Positions 17,007 through 27,400 of a DNA stretch of 64,000 nucleotides are shown here, piece after piece (within the stretch, counting starts at the first letter, position 1; every line of letters starts with the position of its first letter). This stretch comes from Enterovibrio qingdaonensis (lineage in GTDB: Bacteria; Pseudomonadota; Gammaproteobacteria; Enterobacterales; Vibrionaceae), in contig NZ_JAJUBB010000001.1 in assembly GCF_028683135.1 (NCBI RefSeq), positions 310,001 through 374,000 of the forward strand, in the 5' to 3' direction. The position numbers and the translations under genes were made by a program. Below the pieces are notes generated by a model. That model was not told where the DNA came from. It saw nothing but the letters and a program-made list of their open reading frames with translations, and made no database searches.

Positions 17007-19124
17007 CTATAGGGACAATGGAACAGGCTTGTTAACATGTTTAGAGGCTAATGCGCTGCGTTGAAGCGCATAGCTTTTCAAGTCTCTCGCCGAAACAGAT
17101 TTACTGAAATACCAACCTTGAATAACAGCATCAGTCTCACGTGTCACAATGTTAAATTGCTCCGCAGTTTCAACACCTTCAACGATGATATTCATACCAA
17201 GTTGCTTCGCGATGCCAGCAAGGCTGTTGAATACTTGCTTACCGCGCTCGGTTGATAAGGCAAGTACAAAGCTTCTATCGATTTTAATCGCATCAATATC
17301 AAAGCGATTTAAATAACTCAACGAACTGTAACCCGTACCAAAATCGTCAATATGGACTGGCGAACCTGCTTCGTGAAGACGAGAAATAGACGCTTCAACG
17401 AGAGACTCTTTTTCTGCCAATGACTCTTCAGTGATCTCAAAATGGATGAGCCCAGGTATTTCTGATACGAGTGAAATGACTTCGTCCATCACTGCCATGT
17501 CAGTCAGCGTATGACTCGTAATGTTTACGCTGATCGGCATGTAGAAACCTTGCTCGATCCATTTTTTACTTTGCTGAACGGATTGCCTGATCACCCAGAT
17601 ATCAATGTCCGTCATCAGGTTAGCTTTCTCAAACACGGGCAAGAAACTCGCTGGAGATTCTACATTGCCGTAGTTGTCTCGCAATCGGATGAGTGCTTCT
17701 GCCCCAACCACTTGTCGCGTTTTACCTGATACCTGTGGTTGATATTCTAAATAGAACTCCCGTGACGCCAATGTCTCTAATTGCTTTTGAACACCTTCAA
17801 TTTCTCTCACTTTTTTAAGTGATTCCGTTACCGGATCAACAGCCAATATGTAGGCTTCCTCTTCACGACGCATGAATGTTGTATCTAATGAAGGGATATA
17901 CAAATCGCGATTCTTTACATGTCGATCGAGTAGACGAACAAAAGGCCAATAGATCAGTGTACTTAGCAGCACTAACGCGAGCTGCAAAACAACGGCTCTT
18001 GAGTCCCCTCCAGTGGATATAAATGCGTTCAATATGAGAGGGCTAGTAATGGGGGCAATGACAACCGGAACAGCAACCAACCCCATATTCATTACCGTCA
18101 CGGTAATAAACATGTTTGTAACAGGAGCAAGGAAGAATGGCAGCAGCAACCTAAGGTTAAAAATGACAGGCAGCCCAAACATCAGTATTTCATTAATGTT
18201 GAACAGCCCTAAAGGAACACTTGTAACCGCAATCACCCTCATTATCTTGTTTTTCGAAAACAAGATAACTGCAAGAGCCAAGCCCAAGGTAGCACCTGAA
18301 CCTCCCACAAACATAAACGCTGATAGCGTAGAAATGTTCATTGCATTGCCGGGGATCCCACCTGCCGCTTCAATGACTCTATTCATGTCTAACGCATCGA
18401 AGAGGGGGTGTACGAGCGGTGTTAATGCGTAATAACCATGAATACCTAAAAACCAAAGCAGGGAATTTAGAAGAGAGAAAATAGCTCCCACACCATAGGG
18501 GTCATTTATCGGATCAAAGCTTTGAAGAAAAGCGGTCGAGTTTAATACACCATCCAATACTGTGAGAGATTTGGTCACCATCATCACGACTAACGTGACT
18601 ATCACACCTGGGATGATAAGGTTCATCGCGTCTTTGACAAGCTTACCAGAGACCTCACTTTCAACCAGTCTCGCCCACTTTTGCTTCTTCAGTTTTGATA
18701 ACAGCGGGACTGCATAAAGAGGCAAAGTCAAACCAATAAACGTCAACATAATCGACGACAAATGGCTTTCATACCCTAGAACTTTCTCAGCAACCGCAAC
18801 ATAGGAAATACACAAAACAGCAATTGGAGGCCGAGGGAGACGCCACTGGATCGCAAGCATCATGCTGATACTCGCAGAAAAAAGGTAAGGATAAAGTGAT
18901 GTTAAGGATTCCCTTAACAGATTCAGTTCGTGGATAAAAACTGGAGCATCGACTTGAAGAAACTCAAGCATGCTCGCAACAAAGCCTAAAATACTCGACA
19001 CTATCAGGCATGGTACAAGCCAAAGCATACCATCACGCATTGCTCGTAAAGAGCGCGTAACCGCCTCTACTTTATAAAGATTAGGCAATGATAGTAATGA
19101 CTTACCCGTTTGTTTCGCTTTCAT
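17007..19124 (-). CDS. PTS EIIC-EAL fusion: membrane sugar-sensing c-di-GMP phosphodiesterase
   Basis: The protein has 705 residues. Residues 1-410 form a cellobiose/chitobiose-type PTS EIIC with about ten membrane segments. Family marks are LWFLGIHGYYALTP (His near 229), FVGGSGATLGLAL and FNINEILMFGLP (Glu near 312). In classic EIIC the last motif is NINEP...NP; here both prolines are replaced (Ile, Leu). No EIIA or EIIB is attached or adjacent. Residues about 455-695 are an EAL domain with all main residues: EAL at 476-478, Asn in VNIT, Glu in HFEITEES, DDFGTGYSS, Lys in DAIKIDRSF and Glu in VEGVET. So it should be an active c-di-GMP phosphodiesterase whose activity is set by the membrane part. 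Sugar binding is inferred. Confidence 0.9.
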   Translation of the reverse strand: MKAKQTGKSLLSLPNLYKVEAVTRSLRAMRDGMLWLVPCLIVSSILGFVASMLEFLQVDAPVFIHELNLLRESLTSLYPYLFSASISMMLAIQWRLPRPPIAVLCISYVAVAEKVLGYESHLSSIMLTFIGLTLPLYAVPLLSKLKKQKWARLVESEVSGKLVKDAMNLIIPGVIVTLVVMMVTKSLTVLDGVLNSTAFLQSFDPINDPYGVGAIFSLLNSLLWFLGIHGYYALTPLVHPLFDALDMNRVIEAAGGIPGNAMNISTLSAFMFVGGSGATLGLALAVILFSKNKIMRVIAVTSVPLGLFNINEILMFGLPVIFNLRLLLPFFLAPVTNMFITVTVMNMGLVAVPVVIAPITSPLILNAFISTGGDSRAVVLQLALVLLSTLIYWPFVRLLDRHVKNRDLYIPSLDTTFMRREEEAYILAVDPVTESLKKVREIEGVQKQLETLASREFYLEYQPQVSGKTRQVVGAEALIRLRDNYGNVESPASFLPVFEKANLMTDIDIWVIRQSVQQSKKWIEQGFYMPISVNITSHTLTDMAVMDEVISLVSEIPGLIHFEITEESLAEKESLVEASISRLHEAGSPVHIDDFGTGYSSLSYLNRFDIDAIKIDRSFVLALSTERGKQVFNSLAGIAKQLGMNIIVEGVETAEQFNIVTRETDAVIQGWYFSKSVSARDLKSYALQRSALASKHVNKPVPLSL

Positions 19125-19656
19125 TAAATATCGCTTTTATGGACCACGGTATTTCAGTGTTCGTACATCAAATCAGAAACGAGATATCGCTCGTATTATT
19201 TGCTGTGACTAAATTTAGTTTCCTATTGTAATGTCTGGTGACTGCAAAGCAATATGTACTTATCGACAAATTATGTAACTTTTATCCCTTTCATTCACGC
19301 GATTAATGCAAGCCAATATTTCATCACCCTAGGCACTGAATGGCTTCATAGGCAGTCACTGTAATTTTAGAGCGCACCGTTTATACGTTCCCTTCGCCAA
19401 ACTAAAAAGGCAATTTTGGGATCTTGAGTCAAATATCAATATGTTATCAAATCACGTGAGACGAACAAATAACGAGTGCATAACCATCTATTTACATCTA
19501 CCAACCTGATATCTGTATTGTCTCGCCAATCTGCTTATAGAAATATTTTAAAGTATCAACAGAACAAATAAGAGTTAAAATTTCAGCATCCATTATTTCA
19601 GTATATCTATATTGCCACTATAATTATTGGTATCGCATTCTGGTAAAGACAAAAAG
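19125..19656. other. 532-base gap without a recognised gene
   Basis: The gap lies between two divergent genes. It is AT-rich in its right half and probably holds both promoters. I see no clear operator, RNA gene or open frame longer than about 15 codons. Confidence 0.5.
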
Positions 19657-20232
19657 ATGAAGCGTATATTTCACTCAAAACACTTATTATTTGTACTTTT
19701 CTTCTGTACGCTGCTACCCACGACAGTCAACGCATTTGGAAAATCTAAACCACATTTTGTCGACACAATAAAACTCCATGGATATATCGATACCTACGGT
19801 AATTTGCGACTAAAAAACACTCACTTTGAGGTGCTACCGGAAGATTTAACAATAGTCGGTTTTTTAGACATCGAATCCAGTAACATCACTCGCCTCCCAG
19901 ATACGTTAGTCGTCAAAGGCTACTTAAACGCGTCACACAGCAAACTAACTCGTATTCCAAAAATTGAAGTGGGCGGTTACATGAACTTTACGGGCTCGTC
20001 ACTCTCTGCCTTGCCTGCTGGTTTAACCGTCAATGGCGATTTAAGTTTGGTCGACACACCAATAACCAATTTACCTCGACGATTAAACGTCAAAGGAAAT
20101 CTCTACCTTTCCAACACAAAAATAAACAAACTCCCACCTGATTTACGCGTATCCGGAGATGTGTATCTTCGCGGTACTAAGGTGAAAGAGATTCCTAAAG
20201 GGCTAGCAATTAGAGGAACGATTTACCGATAA
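19657..20232 (+). CDS. Exported leucine-rich-repeat protein
   Basis: The protein has 191 residues from the ATG at 19657. An upstream TTG at 19627 would add ten residues before the signal and is unlikely. The signal peptide runs MKRIFHSKHLLFVLFF to VNA-FG. The mature part is six and a half 20-residue repeats on the pattern LPxxLxVxGxLxLxxTxIxx, for example LPRRLNVKGNLYLSNTKINK. This should fold as a short beta-solenoid. Such proteins bind other proteins or surfaces, but no target is evident. It stands alone, with AT-rich upstream DNA, and may be an accessory gene. Confidence 0.75.
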   Translation: MKRIFHSKHLLFVLFFCTLLPTTVNAFGKSKPHFVDTIKLHGYIDTYGNLRLKNTHFEVLPEDLTIVGFLDIESSNITRLPDTLVVKGYLNASHSKLTRIPKIEVGGYMNFTGSSLSALPAGLTVNGDLSLVDTPITNLPRRLNVKGNLYLSNTKINKLPPDLRVSGDVYLRGTKVKEIPKGLAIRGTIYR

Positions 20233-20622
20233 TCAGCCTTCATACAATTCAAGAGGCAACCCATCGGGATCACTAAAAAAGGTAAATCTGCGACCAGTTA
20301 AGGTGTCAATGCGAACGCTCTCAGTCACAACATCGCATTCGTTCAAGTAACCGATCACACGTTCAATGTCAGTGACCCGAAATGCAAGGTGCCTTAATCC
20401 TCTCGCTTCGGGATACGAGTGTCTTGCCGGGCTATTTGGAAAAGAGAAAACTTCTAGTTGTCCGCCATCAGGCAGTTGGAGATCAAGCTTCCAAGAGTCC
20501 CTCTCTTCACGATACGTCTCGTTTGCGATTGGGAGCTGAAGTATTTCTGTATAGAACTGTTTAGATCGTTGATAGTCGCTTACGATGATCGCAACGTGGT
20601 GGATACCTTCCAAAAATGACAT
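20233..20622 (-). CDS. yaeR: VOC-family (glyoxalase-like) protein, YaeR type
   Basis: The protein has 129 residues from the ATG at 20622, preceded by AAGGAG. The longer frame to 20679 lacks such a site. The sequence follows E. coli YaeR closely: IHHVAIIVSDYQRSKQFYTEIL, YREERDSWKLDLQLPDG, ARGLRHLAFRVTDIE and FTFFSDPDGLPLELYEG. The His and Glu residues of the vicinal-oxygen-chelate metal site are present. The substrate of YaeR is not established. Its stop lies directly after the stop of the convergent LRR gene. Confidence 0.85.
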   Translation of the reverse strand: MSFLEGIHHVAIIVSDYQRSKQFYTEILQLPIANETYREERDSWKLDLQLPDGGQLEVFSFPNSPARHSYPEARGLRHLAFRVTDIERVIGYLNECDVVTESVRIDTLTGRRFTFFSDPDGLPLELYEG

Positions 20623-20792
20623 TACAACTCCTTTTCCTTGGTTGTAAACTTCGCCAAAACATGCGGTAAAATTTACCACACCTCAATACATACAAAACAC
20701 TACCACAACTAACACTCTGATTTTATTGCAGTCCCACATTGGCACACAAGTTGCTGTAGACAATATATATCTTCAGTATACGGAAATTGTTT

Positions 20793-20894
20793 ATGCATGT
20801 ATCAAAGCGGGCTCAACGTAGTTTATTTGGCTTGATGGTTTTTGGCATCGGCGCATTTTTAGGCATCGTTCTGTCGTTCTTACTGATAACCTAA
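20793..20894 (+). CDS. Small single-pass membrane protein, 33 residues
   Basis: An ATG-led frame of 33 codons encodes a basic N-terminus (HVSKRAQR) and one membrane span (LFGLMVFGIGAFLGIVLSFLLI). CGGA lies upstream, and a weak promoter (TTGCTG near 20750 and CAGTAT near 20773) fits. It is the only reading frame in the gap before dgt. The composition is that of a real small membrane protein, but conservation would have to be shown. Confidence 0.5.
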   Translation: MHVSKRAQRSLFGLMVFGIGAFLGIVLSFLLIT

Positions 20895-21098
20895 CCACGC
20901 TTTCAAAATGGACTTAGCGACCGAAGAATGCAACTTTACACATATATTGAAAAACAATACCGTCAGGGAGTTCCCCCTCATCTCGATATTGGCTATCGGT
21001 AATACGAGCCCTCACTCTCGGTTAGCATAGAAAGTGTACAATTTTAGCTATCAGATATAAGGTAATGAAATCGCGTTATTTATCATCGAGAAAACTCA

Positions 21099-22565
21099 AT
21101 GTCTAAAATCGATTTCGGCACCAAGATTAGCGCAGCACGCCCTTACAATACCAAAACAAGTCGTGACAACATTCATAGGGCGCTTGAAAGTGACCGAGGT
21201 CGAATCATAAATTCCGCTCCCATTCGACGACTTCAGCAAAAAACCCAAGTTTTCCCACTTGAGCGCAATTCCGCCGTACGCAGTCGACTTACCCACTCAA
21301 TGGAAGTTCAGCAAGTGGGTCGGTTTATCGTTCATTCTATTTATGAAAAATTGGAAAGGTCGCCCTCTTGCCATGGTCTTGAAGGGTTGGAACGGTCTGT
21401 CGAATCTTTGGTTGAAATCGCATGCTTAATGCACGACATGGGGAATCCGCCTTTTGGTCATTGCGGGGAAGATGCCATCAATCGTTGGTTCAATAAAAAT
21501 GTTGATGCTCTCTACCCAATGCAACAGCTATTACAAGGAGGAATACAATCTGATATCGCTTCTGTCAAAGAGGAGCTTTGCCATTTTGATGGTAATGCAC
21601 AGGCTATTCGCTTGATCCATTCTTTGCATCGCTTCAACCTAACCTACAGCCAAACGGCTGCGGTGTTGAAATACACCCGTCCCGGCACTGAAGCTAAACG
21701 TGATTCACCGCTCGACAAAAACTACTTAACCAAAAAAGTCGGGTACTACCTGACTGAAAAACCTTTTATCACGGCTTTAATGCAAGAAATGGCCATGGAG
21801 AAATATTGTCGCCACCCACTCAGTTACATTATGGAAGCGGCCGATGATATCTCCTATTGCTTGGCAGACATCGAGGATGCTGTTGAAAAGCGCATCTTGT
21901 CGCTGGAAAAGCTAACTGAACTGCTCAAAAAAACGTTTTATAAACTCGAACCGACGAACAGGCCAATTTATCGAACCAAAACGTTCGACCTAGCACTGGA
22001 CGAGGTGTATGAGCAGTCTCAAACCGATGAAATCAGCAAACCTCACCGCTTTTTTATTAAGTTACGTGTGGCAATGGTTCACCCCCTAGTCAATCACGCA
22101 GCTCGGCAGTTTACTGACAATATCCATGCTGTATTCAGTGGTGAGTTCAATCGTGCCCTTCTTGAAGACGACAGTCAGTATCACGCTATCGCAAAAACAT
22201 TTAAACAAGTGGCTATCGACCACGTATTCAATGATCCCGAAGTCGAAACGTTGGAGTTGCAAGGTTATAAAATCATCGGAGGATTGTTAGATGAATACCG
22301 TCCACTACTCGAAATGCCAATAGAAGATTTCGCCAATATTGTGAACGGTGAAGGGCGTTACTACCCGGTCGAACGACGGCTTTTTAACAAATTATCGCAG
22401 AAACACGTAGCTGCCTATCGGCTTGCATTGAAACAAACAGCGCAGGTTGATGACACAAACTTGTGGGAGTTTTATCTGCGCTGTCGCTTATTACAAGATT
22501 ACATCAGCGGCATGACAGATCAGTTTGCCTTTGATGAGTACAAAAGCTTAATGGTCACCGAGTAA
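21099..22565 (+). CDS. dgt: Deoxyguanosinetriphosphate triphosphohydrolase (dGTPase)
   Basis: The protein has 488 residues, near the usual length for the family. It splits dGTP to deoxyguanosine and triphosphate. The HD-domain residues are clear: RSRLTHSMEV (His66), CLMHDMGNPPFGHCGED (His112-Asp113) and IMEAADDISYCLADIEDA (the later Asp). The start region with DRGRIINSAPIRRLQQKTQVF is typical of dNTPases. It is a single gene, converging on a tetR gene and ending at a 12-base perfect stem. Confidence 0.93.
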   Translation: MSKIDFGTKISAARPYNTKTSRDNIHRALESDRGRIINSAPIRRLQQKTQVFPLERNSAVRSRLTHSMEVQQVGRFIVHSIYEKLERSPSCHGLEGLERSVESLVEIACLMHDMGNPPFGHCGEDAINRWFNKNVDALYPMQQLLQGGIQSDIASVKEELCHFDGNAQAIRLIHSLHRFNLTYSQTAAVLKYTRPGTEAKRDSPLDKNYLTKKVGYYLTEKPFITALMQEMAMEKYCRHPLSYIMEAADDISYCLADIEDAVEKRILSLEKLTELLKKTFYKLEPTNRPIYRTKTFDLALDEVYEQSQTDEISKPHRFFIKLRVAMVHPLVNHAARQFTDNIHAVFSGEFNRALLEDDSQYHAIAKTFKQVAIDHVFNDPEVETLELQGYKIIGGLLDEYRPLLEMPIEDFANIVNGEGRYYPVERRLFNKLSQKHVAAYRLALKQTAQVDDTNLWEFYLRCRLLQDYISGMTDQFAFDEYKSLMVTE

Positions 22566-22572
22566 ATACAAC

Positions 22573-22602
22573 CACTATAGCCAAGCCTCTTTGGCTATAG
22601 TG
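22573..22602. terminator. Bidirectional hairpin between dgt and tetR
   Basis: CACTATAGCCAA (22573-22584) and TTGGCTATAGTG (22591-22602) form a perfect 12-base stem with a six-base loop. It includes the stop codon of the convergent tetR gene. T-tracts are poor, but the position and strength suggest termination on both strands. Confidence 0.65.
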
Positions 22603-23212
22603 GAAAGCCATACCCTCTTAGAAACACTTCAACACAACTATCGGTATGAATGCGACGTGTAACCTCATCTTCATTTGCATCAAACCCAAAATATGCCCAA
22701 TAAACCGACCGACCGTGCAACATAAGGAGAAGTTGCATGGCTGCCATCTCTGTATCGTTACAAAACGGCAAATCCCCGCGAGCAACCAGTAGATTTAAAT
22801 AGCCACTCAATAGCTGAACATTTCGCGTTGGCCCTTGCTCAAGGTAAATTGCCGCGATTTCAGGGTGCGAGTCTGACTGGCGTACAATGTTTTGAAACAT
22901 ATTGATCGCATCTTCACCCAGAATGAGGTTCTGGAATTGCCATGCGTATTCCTTTAAAACCGTGTCCGCAGGTCTCGTGTCTTTTTCAAGATTCCAATCA
23001 ATACCTGCACTCTTACATTTTTCAACTATGCACGTTTCGAACAACTGATCTTTATTGCTGAAATGCGCGTAAACCGTTTGCTTAGAAACATTTGCAAAGT
23101 CTGCGATAGCCCCCATAGATATGCCATAACCCTGCTTTGAAAACAGTGTCGACGCCGCCTCCAAAATCTGCTGACGTTTTTGTTCTTTACGTTGAAGAAG
23201 GTTCGTAGCCAT
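22595..23212 (-). CDS. TetR-family repressor of the adjacent RND efflux operon
   Basis: The protein has 205 residues from the ATG at 23212, with AGGG six bases upstream. The longer frame to 23272 is unlikely. The helix-turn-helix is MGAIADFANVSKQTVYAHFSNKDQLF, preceded by RQQILEAASTLFSKQGYG. The C-terminal domain is of the AcrR/TetR C-terminal type. It is divergent from an MFP-RND pair, and the gap holds two copies of a TetR-like palindrome, so it should repress both directions and release on binding a pump substrate. Confidence 0.9.
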   Translation of the reverse strand: MATNLLQRKEQKRQQILEAASTLFSKQGYGISMGAIADFANVSKQTVYAHFSNKDQLFETCIVEKCKSAGIDWNLEKDTRPADTVLKEYAWQFQNLILGEDAINMFQNIVRQSDSHPEIAAIYLEQGPTRNVQLLSGYLNLLVARGDLPFCNDTEMAAMQLLLMLHGRSVYWAYFGFDANEDEVTRRIHTDSCVEVFLRGYGFPL

Positions 23213-23277
23213 TTCTATCCCTGACAAAACAGTGCAAAAAAACAGGTAAATTTCTGCGCAAAAAAACACCAAATCAT

Positions 23278-23295
23278 ACTGGACAGTCTAGTCCA
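23278..23295. promoter_or_regulatory. TetR-type operator, copy 1
   Basis: ACTGGACAGTCTAGTCCA contains the perfect arms TGGAC/GTCCA. It shares 16 of 18 bases with the second copy 43 bases away, about four helical turns, on the same face of the DNA. Confidence 0.8.
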
Positions 23296-23320
23296 CTTGC
23301 ATTATTTTTAACCAATATGG

Positions 23321-23338
23321 ACTGGACGGTCTAGTCTA
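23321..23338. promoter_or_regulatory. TetR-type operator, copy 2
   Basis: ACTGGACGGTCTAGTCTA repeats copy 1 with two changes. It ends 29 bases before the adaptor start codon and so would block the adaptor-pump promoter. Confidence 0.8.
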
Positions 23339-23367
23339 AAAGATAAACGGACGATGAGAATTTCGCA

Positions 23368-24459
23368 ATGCGTAAACGGATTACCAGCATAATGTTCGTG
23401 ACATCTCTCACTGCGCTGACGGCTTGCAATCTGCAATCTGAGGCACAGGAGCAGAAACTTCAAACCGTCAAACCTACTGTCACTGTGACCGAGATAAACC
23501 TTGTTTCAAGCTATCGCGTTCCGAAAGAGTTTGTTGGCACCGTACAAGTCGGGCAGCGTGCAAACTTGGGGTTTGAGCTCGCAGGAAAAATCAACGCATT
23601 GTTTGTAGACGTGGGTGATACCGTCGCTAAAGGCCAACCCCTTGCCCAACTCGACACACTGCTTCTTGATACGGAATCACGTCAACTCTCCGCTCAGTTT
23701 GAACAGCTTGATGCCCAACTTGCGCTGACAAAAACCAACCTTCAACGCCAGCGTCAATTAAAAAAGAAAGGCTTTAGTGCTGATGCTGAAATAGACTCGC
23801 TCACCAGCCAACGTGATGCCTTGCGCGCAAACATGCGAGAGCTTGAAGCCACCCTTGCCTCCAACACATTGCGAAAAGAAAAATCGACCATCTATGCACC
23901 GTATGAAGGGCAAGTCAGCGAACGCTTCGTTTCTGTAGGCGATGTCATCAACATGGGTGCCCCTACCTTCACCTTGCTATCAAATAAACAGAATGAAGCA
24001 CGAATTGGCATCCCCATTAAGTACCTCACTTCTATTGCCAATAAACCGACCACAAACATTCGAATCGGCAATGACAGTTATCCATCGCAACTTCTCAACC
24101 CCGGTGCTGCTGTGGATGCGCGTTCTCGTACCGTACAACTTCGTTATGCCTTACCAGACAGCGTTTCCGTTATCAGCGGTCAACTCGTTTACCTTCAGGA
24201 TACAAATGAGTTTGCTGCCGATGGGTTTTGGATCCCTCTAACCAGCCTAACCGATGGTCTGCGTGGTACATGGAATGTATTTGAGGCCAATGGTGATGGA
24301 AACGGAGGACACCAAATCGCCCGTCGTTCGGTACAAGTGATCCATGCTGATGAAGAAAAAGCCTTTGTTTCAGGTCCCATGGAAAATGGCGACATGATCG
24401 TAACAGACGGCGTGCACCGCATTGTTTCTGGGCAACAGGTCAATATCGTAGAGGAGTAA
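23368..24459 (+). CDS. RND efflux periplasmic adaptor lipoprotein
   Basis: The protein has 363 residues. The N-terminal signal (RKRITSIMFVTSLTALTAC) ends in a lipobox. The lipoyl half-motifs LGFELAGKINALFVDVGDTV and IYAPYEGQVSERFVSVGD flank a coiled-coil hairpin at about 105-165. The beta-barrel and membrane-proximal parts follow, ending VTDGVHRIVSGQQVNIVEE. The pump gene starts six bases after its stop, with AGGAG between, so the two are co-translated. No outer-membrane gene is present, so a shared TolC is likely. Confidence 0.92.
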   Translation: MRKRITSIMFVTSLTALTACNLQSEAQEQKLQTVKPTVTVTEINLVSSYRVPKEFVGTVQVGQRANLGFELAGKINALFVDVGDTVAKGQPLAQLDTLLLDTESRQLSAQFEQLDAQLALTKTNLQRQRQLKKKGFSADAEIDSLTSQRDALRANMRELEATLASNTLRKEKSTIYAPYEGQVSERFVSVGDVINMGAPTFTLLSNKQNEARIGIPIKYLTSIANKPTTNIRIGNDSYPSQLLNPGAAVDARSRTVQLRYALPDSVSVISGQLVYLQDTNEFAADGFWIPLTSLTDGLRGTWNVFEANGDGNGGHQIARRSVQVIHADEEKAFVSGPMENGDMIVTDGVHRIVSGQQVNIVEE

Positions 24460-24465
24460 TTCAAC

Positions 24466-27400
24466 ATGGAAAAACTTCTCAAAAACACACGGTTGCTCGT
24501 TCTTTTTACAGTTCTGATACTCGTATCTGGTTACTCGGCACTTTCCACCCTTCCCCGAGCGGAAGACCCAGCACTGGTCAATCGTTGGGCCACCATTACT
24601 ACCGCTTATCCCGGTGCAAGTGCCGAACGCGTTGAAGCATTGGTCACTGAACCTGTAGAAAATGAATTGAGATCTTTGGATGAAATTAACCTCATAGAAT
24701 CCCAATCCAAACCCGGCATCTCTGTTATCACGGTTGAGCTCAATGACAGCCTGACAGAAACCGAACCCGTATGGTCAAAGATTCGAGATAAACTAAGTGA
24801 TGCCGTCCCCTCTTTACCGGATGATGCCCTTGAACCTGAGTTCGACAACGATCATTCCAACGCCTTCACGTACATCACAGCACTAAAATGGAACGGAAAT
24901 GGCGAGCCAGATGAGCTTATACTTGGACGCTACGCAAAAGAACTTGCCAAACGATGGCGTAACCTATCTGGTACAGAATTCGTCGATATACACGGTCTGC
25001 CAGCCGAAGAAATACTCGTCACATTGGACATTGCGGATGCAAGTGCCCTCGGACAAACGGCCCTTTCTTTGTCGCAATCCATTGTCGGAGCCGATGCAAA
25101 AAATGCAGCAGGAGAGCTCCATAACGACAACAATCGCTTCCAACTCGAAGTCGCCGGGGCCCTCGATTCGATTACACGTGTCAAACAGGTTCCCGTTGCC
25201 ATGGATCCAAATGGCTTCTTGGTTCGCCTAGAAGACATTGCGACTGTTAAACGTACTAAAGCCATGCCACCTGACCAGATTGCCATTATTGATGGAGAGC
25301 CAGCGGTACTGGTGTCCGCAAGAATGCAGAGTAGTATCCGGGTGGATCAGTGGACTCACTCAGCCGATAAAATGCTAGATGTGTTTCGAAGCGAATTGCC
25401 AGACAACATTGAACTAAAACCATTGTTCAAACAAAGCCGATACACAGAAACCCGCCTTTCTGACTTGGTCGACAGCTTGCTTCTTGGTTTTGGGCTTGTG
25501 TTGATCGTGCTATTCGTCACGCTCGGTTTTCGCTCAGCCATCCTTGTCGCGCTCTCTCTCCCAATAGCGTCGGCGTTTACGCTCGCGATGATGAGTTTTA
25601 CTGGCTTACCGATTAACCAAATGTCTGTCACGGGCTTGATTGTATCTCTTGGGATTATGGTCGATAACGCCATCGTGATGGTCGACACTATCCAACATTT
25701 TCGCCAACAAAACGTGAAACGCTTAGAGTCAGCAATGCGTGCGATTCGTCACTTGTGGCTCCCTCTGCTTGGCTCGACGCTGACGACCATTTTGGCTTTT
25801 GCACCCATATTCCTAATGCCGGGTCCAGCCGGAGAATTCGTTGGCGCGATAGCAATAACCGTCAGCTTCTCCTTGGTAGGATCTTACATTGTTTCTCAGT
25901 TGTTGGTTTCTGGGTTCGCAGCAAGGTGGTTACCCGCTGGAGAGTCGAGTACACGTTGGTATCACGCGGGTATAAACATACCTGCAATCAGCAAATTGTT
26001 TAAACAGACGGTGCGTACTGCTGTCCGTTTCCCTTGGTTGTCTATTCCCTTGGTTTTTCTCGTTCCGTTTGCGGGCTTTTGGTCTGCCGGTCAATTAACC
26101 GAACAGTTTTTCCCACCCTCTGACAGAGACATGTTTGAAATTCAGGTCTTCCTCGCTCCACAAGCGAGTATCGCGACCACACTTGAAACAACAAAGGAAA
26201 TAGACGCGGTATTAGCGAAGACGGATGACATTGAGCAGGTTGGCTGGCTCCATGGCACTAACTTCCCGTCTTTTTACTACAACATTATGGCCCGGCAGCA
26301 CGGTGCGCCGAATTTTGCTCAAGCCATGGTCAAAGCAAAGGACTTTAATGCAGCCAATGAAATGATCCCCGAACTACAAGTGACACTGTCACGTAAATTT
26401 CCTCATGCGCAAATATTGGTGCGTAAGCTCGAGCAAGGACCGCCATTTAATGCACCAATAGAAGTGCGTGTGTATGGACCAAATTTAGATACCTTGAGGG
26501 AAATCAGTGAGCGTGTCAGGTTACTTATGTCCGAAACACCCGATGTGATTAATACACGGGAAACCTTGCAACCAGGCACCCCAAAAATATCGGTAAACGT
26601 CAACGAAGAATCTAGCCACCTAACAGGAATGCGGCTTGCTGACATTGCGCTCTTACTCAATGCATCCATGTCAGGCATAGTTCAAGGCAGCGTGATTGAA
26701 GGCACTGAATCCATCCCGGTTCGCGTCCGCGTGTCTGATGAATCACGTTCGAACCTAAACCAACTGAGTCAATTGCGGTTGCCTATTTCAGGAGGTAACA
26801 CGCCTTCTGATCTTCCGCTTTCCGCATTGGCAGAAATGTCTGTTGAGCCCAGTCGAGGTTCGATACCACATCGAAACGGAGAACGAATCAATGTGATTGA
26901 AGGATACATTACGGCAGGTGTTCTTCCTCAGACTGCGCTGAACGCGTTTACCGACATTCTAGAACGCACTGACTTGAAACTGCCTCCGGGCTATAGATTA
27001 GAGTTTGGGGGAGAATCTGCTGAGAGAGACGCTTCGGTAAATCAGTTGATGGCAAATCTGACTATCGTGATTATCTTACTCATTGCGGTGGTTGTAATCT
27101 CCTTTAATTCCTTCCGATTGAGCGGCATTATATTTCTTGCTGGCATACAGGCTGCCGGACTGGGCCTACTCTCTGTTTGGGCGTTCGGCTATCCGTTTGG
27201 ATTCACCGTGATCATTGGCTTGTTAGGGTTAGTCGGTCTTGCGATCAACGCGTCGATTGTCATATTGGCTGAGCTAAAGGCAAACCCAGCCGCCAAATCT
27301 GGCGATGTCGACGCTATTGTGGACGCCGTAAGTAGCTGCGGCCGCCATATTACGTCTACAACCATCACCACCATTGGCGGGTTTCTACCGCTCATCCTCG

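Noticed and set aside
16987..17010. ATAGAGAG/CTCTCTAT hairpin as an intrinsic terminator
   Set aside because: AT-rich stem and no T-tract, and it overlaps both stop codons. It was kept only as a note in the gene entry.
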